A stretch of 64,000 bases of DNA from Ooceraea biroi. Its lineage: Eukaryota; Arthropoda; Insecta; Hymenoptera; Formicidae. The stretch spans positions 7,068,001 through 7,132,000 of the forward strand of contig NC_039508.1 of assembly GCF_003672135.1 (NCBI RefSeq), read 5' to 3'. Position 1 is the first letter of the stretch, and the number at the start of each line of letters is the position of its first letter. The position numbers and the translations under genes were made by a program. The notes under the pieces are model-generated. The model was not told the DNA's origin and ran no database searches. It saw only the letters and a list, made by a program, of their open reading frames with translations. Below, in pieces: positions 59,501 through 64,000 of this stretch.

Positions 59501-61824
59501 CATTAAAATTATGTCATTTCCTGGAATTTAATATATTGATATATCAATTACTCGTCATGATGATATTAAACGTAATATCGACGTGATGCATTTTGAGAAC
59601 TTATTATCAAAATCAGAATTTGATTCTCGAGTTATCGTGTGGTATCAAAACTCCACATGGTTGACGGTTCAATTATGTTACTCGATGATTATGTATACTG
59701 CGTACATACCATGACTCAGGCTTGCGTCATCAAGTCAGATACGTAAAGAGCCTTTGTAACGAAACACGAGCAGATGAGATTAACGCAGCACGTATTAAAG
59801 TAGCACTCTACCAAAGTATATCGCAAACGGCGAGCAAATCGCGCATGCTGTTATCTAATACAAGTAATTCAATAAACCGAGAACAGACGTGTGCATTAAT
59901 TCGAGCATACATGCAATTGCATGCAGTTGCATGGATGTCATGAGCGAGTGTTTTCACTTTGACGGCACAACGTCCGACAATTAGACACTACAAAAAATAA
60001 ATAGTTTCGACATTCGACAATCACGAGATATAACGAATGGCGTGCGCAATCCACTTTCACGTTCGAAACGCGAGTTTTATTGCGCGAGACGCTTTCGCGG
60101 TACCGGAGACCCGCATCGCCCTAACTCACGAGCCGACCGTTCCTTCCTCGAAACTGAAAAAAGAAATCGATTTGCTTGAGTACCGCGCGTCGATACAATT
60201 TCCCGTGGGGTGCTGTCGTTTCTCGTTTCGCAGCCCCGCAGCAACGGCTGGCTGGCTGGCTGGTCGTAACTCGTGGACCGACCGGCAGGAAGTTCGAAGG
60301 GAGCAGTGGATTCGAATTCCTGCCACATTTTGCGCACGCAGCTGATAGCATGCCACGCGAAATAGTCTCAGCGTGGCATCGGGAGATCGATCTGGTCCGG
60401 ACGACTATTTTCTGTCGCCCGCGCCGCTTCGCGACAGATATTTCGAGGAATGATTATTTCACGAACGGTTGCATGACAGCTGACGCTATACGCGCTCGTG
60501 CGCCTTCTGTAAAATAATCGCGAGAGCGAGAGATCAATTTTTTCCCACGAGTATTTCTCGGTTGCTCCTATTCTTAGGGATGCACCTCGAGAGATTATCT
60601 GTCGACAGTCGATAGTCGAGAAAATGGTGGATGTTTGTAGGACGTGTGCCGAGATTTTTCCCGCACGCACTGGAGACGTCTACGTTTAATTCGCATACAA
60701 GCACCGCCGGTTGTTTACTTCATTATCGCGGTTGAGAAATTTAATTGTAAATTCGCGCGAATTTTACGCGGGAAGCTGTTGGGGAGAGAAAAGTTTTTAA
60801 TCTTGCAACCTGAGTTTAACAGAGATATTTATGCACGTTGTGCACCCCCGGAAAGTTATGCCGGCATAAACAACGCTGATAAAGGTAGAACGCAGCTTTT
60901 ACCTGGATTTTAATCTTCAGCGTGCGTCGTGCCTAGAATGCAATTTCCCCCGCAAATAACGTTTTTTTTTCTTCTTTCGCTCAATAACTCACGTGGCCGC
61001 GACGTTTCTCGTGACGTACAGCTCGGGCGCGTTCGCGCGTTTGGCAGTCGACTACAATTAAGATTTCGCCAGGAAGCAACAAATCACGTGCTCCAATTAT
61101 CATAATGTATGTGCGTTACGGTATTATGGCTTCCGTATTGTGGCGCTAATTAATAATTAATAATGTAACACGTGTTCTTTATATGAGGAATGTACCACGG
61201 TACACCTACGTTAATTAAGCACCTTTGCCATTTGCGCGATCGTGTATCGTGCGTGCGTACATAACGATATGCGGTCTTTAGCGTATTTTCTTGTTAGGTG
61301 TGGCGCGGAAGTTAATTTGCATTAATTTCAAGTTGTTGCCCCTCCGCGCCCCACGTTCAACACCTTAAATCTCCTTTTTCGGGAAACAAATTCAATTCGA
61401 CTCGTAAATCGCATTGTGCACCAACTTGAAATGCAAATCTTTTTCAGAATGCTCCTTCACGTTCCCGGCATTTGGATGAGGCTGTTGCATGGCAATGTTT
61501 GCGTTAACCCGAAGTCAAATTTTCGGATAGGTCGACACATAGAACGTGTCTGAAATGGATGGCAATATTTCACAGAGAAACATTCTCCGCAAATAAAACC
61601 GAAAAATATTACGTGTCAATATTGTTGTTTGAAATTAAATTCTACGCAAGCGCTCGATTTTACAGAAATTATAGGCCAACAATCCATATTCATACAGTAT
61701 TTTTTATTTTAATTTTATTTTGATTCGCATGTATATTACCGGGTACTGCAGGCACGTCCTGCATGTAAGAACGTAAGAACGTATAAGAGATTCGTAACGA
61801 ATTAAAAGTCAAAGATGACCTAGT

Positions 61825-61825
61825 A

Positions 61826-61867
<42 letters not shown>
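61825..61867. repeat. Compound (TG)n(GA)n microsatellite
   Basis: Nine TG units joined directly to about thirteen GA units. Confidence 0.95.
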
Positions 61868-64000
61868 TATGCGGTGTGCTCTCTTGCCTACTTACCGTTT
61901 TGGGTCGAGGCAGATCGATAGGCGCTTCCTCCTGGGCTGAAAACATTGCGACGCTTCCGATGGCGTGGATGAAATTTCGGCTCGCGAATTTCCTCGGCCA
62001 CTCAGCGAATTTATCGATTGCCGTCGAGTCGAACTACATGCCGGCGCACGTACGCGCGCGAAAAGCGTAAACGCTTGCGAATGCTGGCGTCGGATGTTGC
62101 GTAACGTTCCCGATGTGCCATGTCCGAGACTATGGGCGCCGTCACTGTGCGCGCGCTTTTGCAAATAATTACGCTTGTAATGGTAGGTTGACGTTACACT
62201 TCCGCTAATACCGGATGACGTAATGAACGAATGAAAGGAGCAGCTGCGCAGTAATCGGGTAGATCGATTTTCGGATGACGACAGATCTGCCGAGGGGGTG
62301 CGTGGAATTTAATTCTATAAACTATCAAAACCGGTAAACATTGTAACGGACGAATACTCTGTGGAATTTATCCTGTGTAGATTCGGAATAAAAATGCTCC
62401 GTTGCTTCCAATACGGGATATTAATAACTATTGCATTTTGTTGAATAAATATTACAACTGTTGTAATTCGTTCGTCACGTTTATGAAATTTTTTCTTTCC
62501 ACGGTACTGCAAAATATAAGAAAGTTTCAGACTTCAAAGAGAGCATTTGCGTCTGAAAGTAATTCCGTAAATTTGCTGGCATTGGCTTGTCACGAGTTTC
62601 AATAACTGTGTCTTCAAGTGCTTTCCTTGTCTGATAATAAAGACCTCACAAAGATAAGTACGATCGTCTGTTACAGCAATAATAAATCCGGAACAAGGAC
62701 AAAACCAATGCCATTCCGCCGATCCGTCAGGCATAAGGATAAATGTCGTACATCTACGCAAAAGAATGTTTCCTGTCTTCTACTTGCTCTTGCGAGCAAG
62801 TATTTCGTCCAAGATCGTTTCTCTTTTGAAGCGTTGATATTCCGTTCATCTTTACTTGCGCGCTCTCAAAAGAAAGTCGTAAACGGAAATATTCAAGAAA
62901 ATAGAGTCGAGTAATGAGAGAGAGAACGTACAAGAAAACGTTGAAACATTTACTTCCACGTTGCAAGACGTTGTAAACCGCGACACTAAATTTAGTCGCT
63001 CGTCGCGCGTGCACTGTAATTACTTCCACTTGCTCCAATATGTCTAACTGGGTTCTGACGTTTAGCGCAAATTGCCGCGTGTTTTTGTGCCAGAATACGC
63101 ATCAATTACCAGCATAGTTTGATTCCGGCGGGTTTCGCGTGTAACTGTGGCTCGCGGTATCGTCGCGGCATCGACATCGTGCGGCACTCGCTAATTCCGC
63201 GGGTTATTGCAAATTTACGCGACCGAAAGCGCGAGAGATTTTGGTTCGTGAAGTTTTAGACGCAACAAGTACAGCGGCAGCGTTACATCGAGAGAACGCT
63301 TTGCCTCGCCGCAAACCCGACTGCTCGCGGAGAGGCTCAAGAGAAAGAAAGAGCGCAAACGAAGGAGGGCGCGTGGAATTTTTAGTGATAGCGAGCAAGT
63401 GTCAAAGGAATTGCGAGGTCAGAGTAATTCGATAATACGAGAGATAAACGAGCGAGAGGCGCAGAGCGGCGAGGATAATTTTGCGAGCTGTGCAAATGCA
63501 GTTACGAAACATTACGTCACGATGATTCACTCGAAACGGCGTTTTCCCCGCCGTTGGGAAATCATGCTTAATTTCCACCGCAACACAGAGCCCGATTGTT
63601 CAAGCCGGTCGCAAGTGAATTTACGTTAGGCTCCTAATCACTATTCATTAGGTCTCTTCCAGCACTTCTTCAGTTTCACGTTTCATTACGTTAATTGCGA
63701 ATCCGTGATCCGACGCGCAAGGCGAGACGAAAGCAGCATTAGCACACACTCGGGATCGTTAAACAATATAATTATACGAGAAACTCGACGAGATTTCACG
63801 ATTTAATCGCCGTCTACTTATCCGTCCTGCCTGTCAACTAAATCGAGTCAAGAATTGTCTCAATCAATTTTTGCGGGCTCGACTTGAACGATTTCGGAGG
63901 TACGAATTTGCACTATTAAAACTTTACCTCCGGCACCATTATCAATGAATATCCGTCACACACTGCACACATTCGTTCACACCGATATCTAGGAGAAACA

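Larger units (their letters stand above)
51226..64000. other. Gene-poor DNA with strong strand asymmetry in places
   Basis: CpG-rich and purine/pyrimidine-skewed around 51950-54050 (pyrimidine-rich on + at 52330-52560 and 53680-54030), AT-rich at 54160-54900, 56940-57480 and 59050-59620, CpG-rich again near 60050-60700, 61900-62160 and 63100-63650. Microsatellites at 53015-53039, 56460-56499 and 61825-61867. All longer open frames lie in skewed DNA, overlap frames on the other strand and show biased residues, so none is called. Confidence 0.45.

Noticed and set aside
60624..60690. Short frame starting MVDVCRTCAE, reminiscent of a ZAD zinc finger start
   Set aside because: Ends after about 20 codons without the second cysteine pair or a splice donor; chance resemblance.

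Overview
This is insect nuclear DNA, most likely hymenopteran and probably an ant. The evidence is indirect: small-to-medium GT-AG introns, animal gene families (Eaf, a chondroitin polymerising factor, COX7C), AT-rich introns next to CpG-rich intergenic DNA, and a Tc1/mariner-type element carrying the N-terminal helix-turn-helix module common in ant genomes. No bacterial, phage or CRISPR features are present.

The first 25.6 kb is gene-dense and holds four genes, whose splice structures I rebuilt by hand; all close in frame. (1) Eaf, + strand, 1413-3969, 5 exons, 307 aa: the ELL-associated transcription elongation factor. (2) A chondroitin polymerising factor (CHPF/CHPF2-like), - strand, 5964-9160, 6 exons, 770 aa: a Golgi type II glycosyltransferase-family protein. 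(3) A very large mucin-like type I membrane protein, + strand, 10626-24459, 13 exons, about 4,022 aa: signal peptide, a 9.5-kb exon rich in Thr/Ile/Glu, an Ig-like domain, a GCC2/GCC3-type cysteine module, one transmembrane helix and a short tail. (4) COX7C, - strand, 25207-25520, 2 exons, 73 aa: a respiratory-chain subunit. Eaf and CHPF converge, CHPF and the mucin gene diverge from a 1.46-kb shared upstream region, and the mucin gene and COX7C converge. The four do not form one pathway; CHPF and the mucin gene both concern secreted or surface glycans, but a link is inference.

Mobile DNA sits between and inside these genes. It includes a 47-bp-arm palindrome nested with other inverted repeats (1-478), a tRNA-derived SINE (about 4014-4460), a 758-bp Tc1/mariner-type element with 150-bp inverted repeats and TA flanks (4978-5735), and three copies of one short non-autonomous Helitron (7125-7366, 37584-37813, 50990-51225), each inserted exactly between A and T.

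From 25.6 to 64 kb I found no gene that can be supported with confidence. The stretch alternates between AT-rich DNA and CpG-rich, purine- or pyrimidine-skewed DNA with many microsatellites. The many open frames there overlap on both strands and look like low-stop chance frames. Two places could be real starts of genes whose other exons lie far away or outside the window: a signal-peptide-like exon at 34085-34222 followed by a strong splice donor, and an E-box/TATA/CRE promoter-like cluster at 36168-36203. This region may be the long upstream or first-intron DNA of a developmental or neuronal gene, but that is inference.
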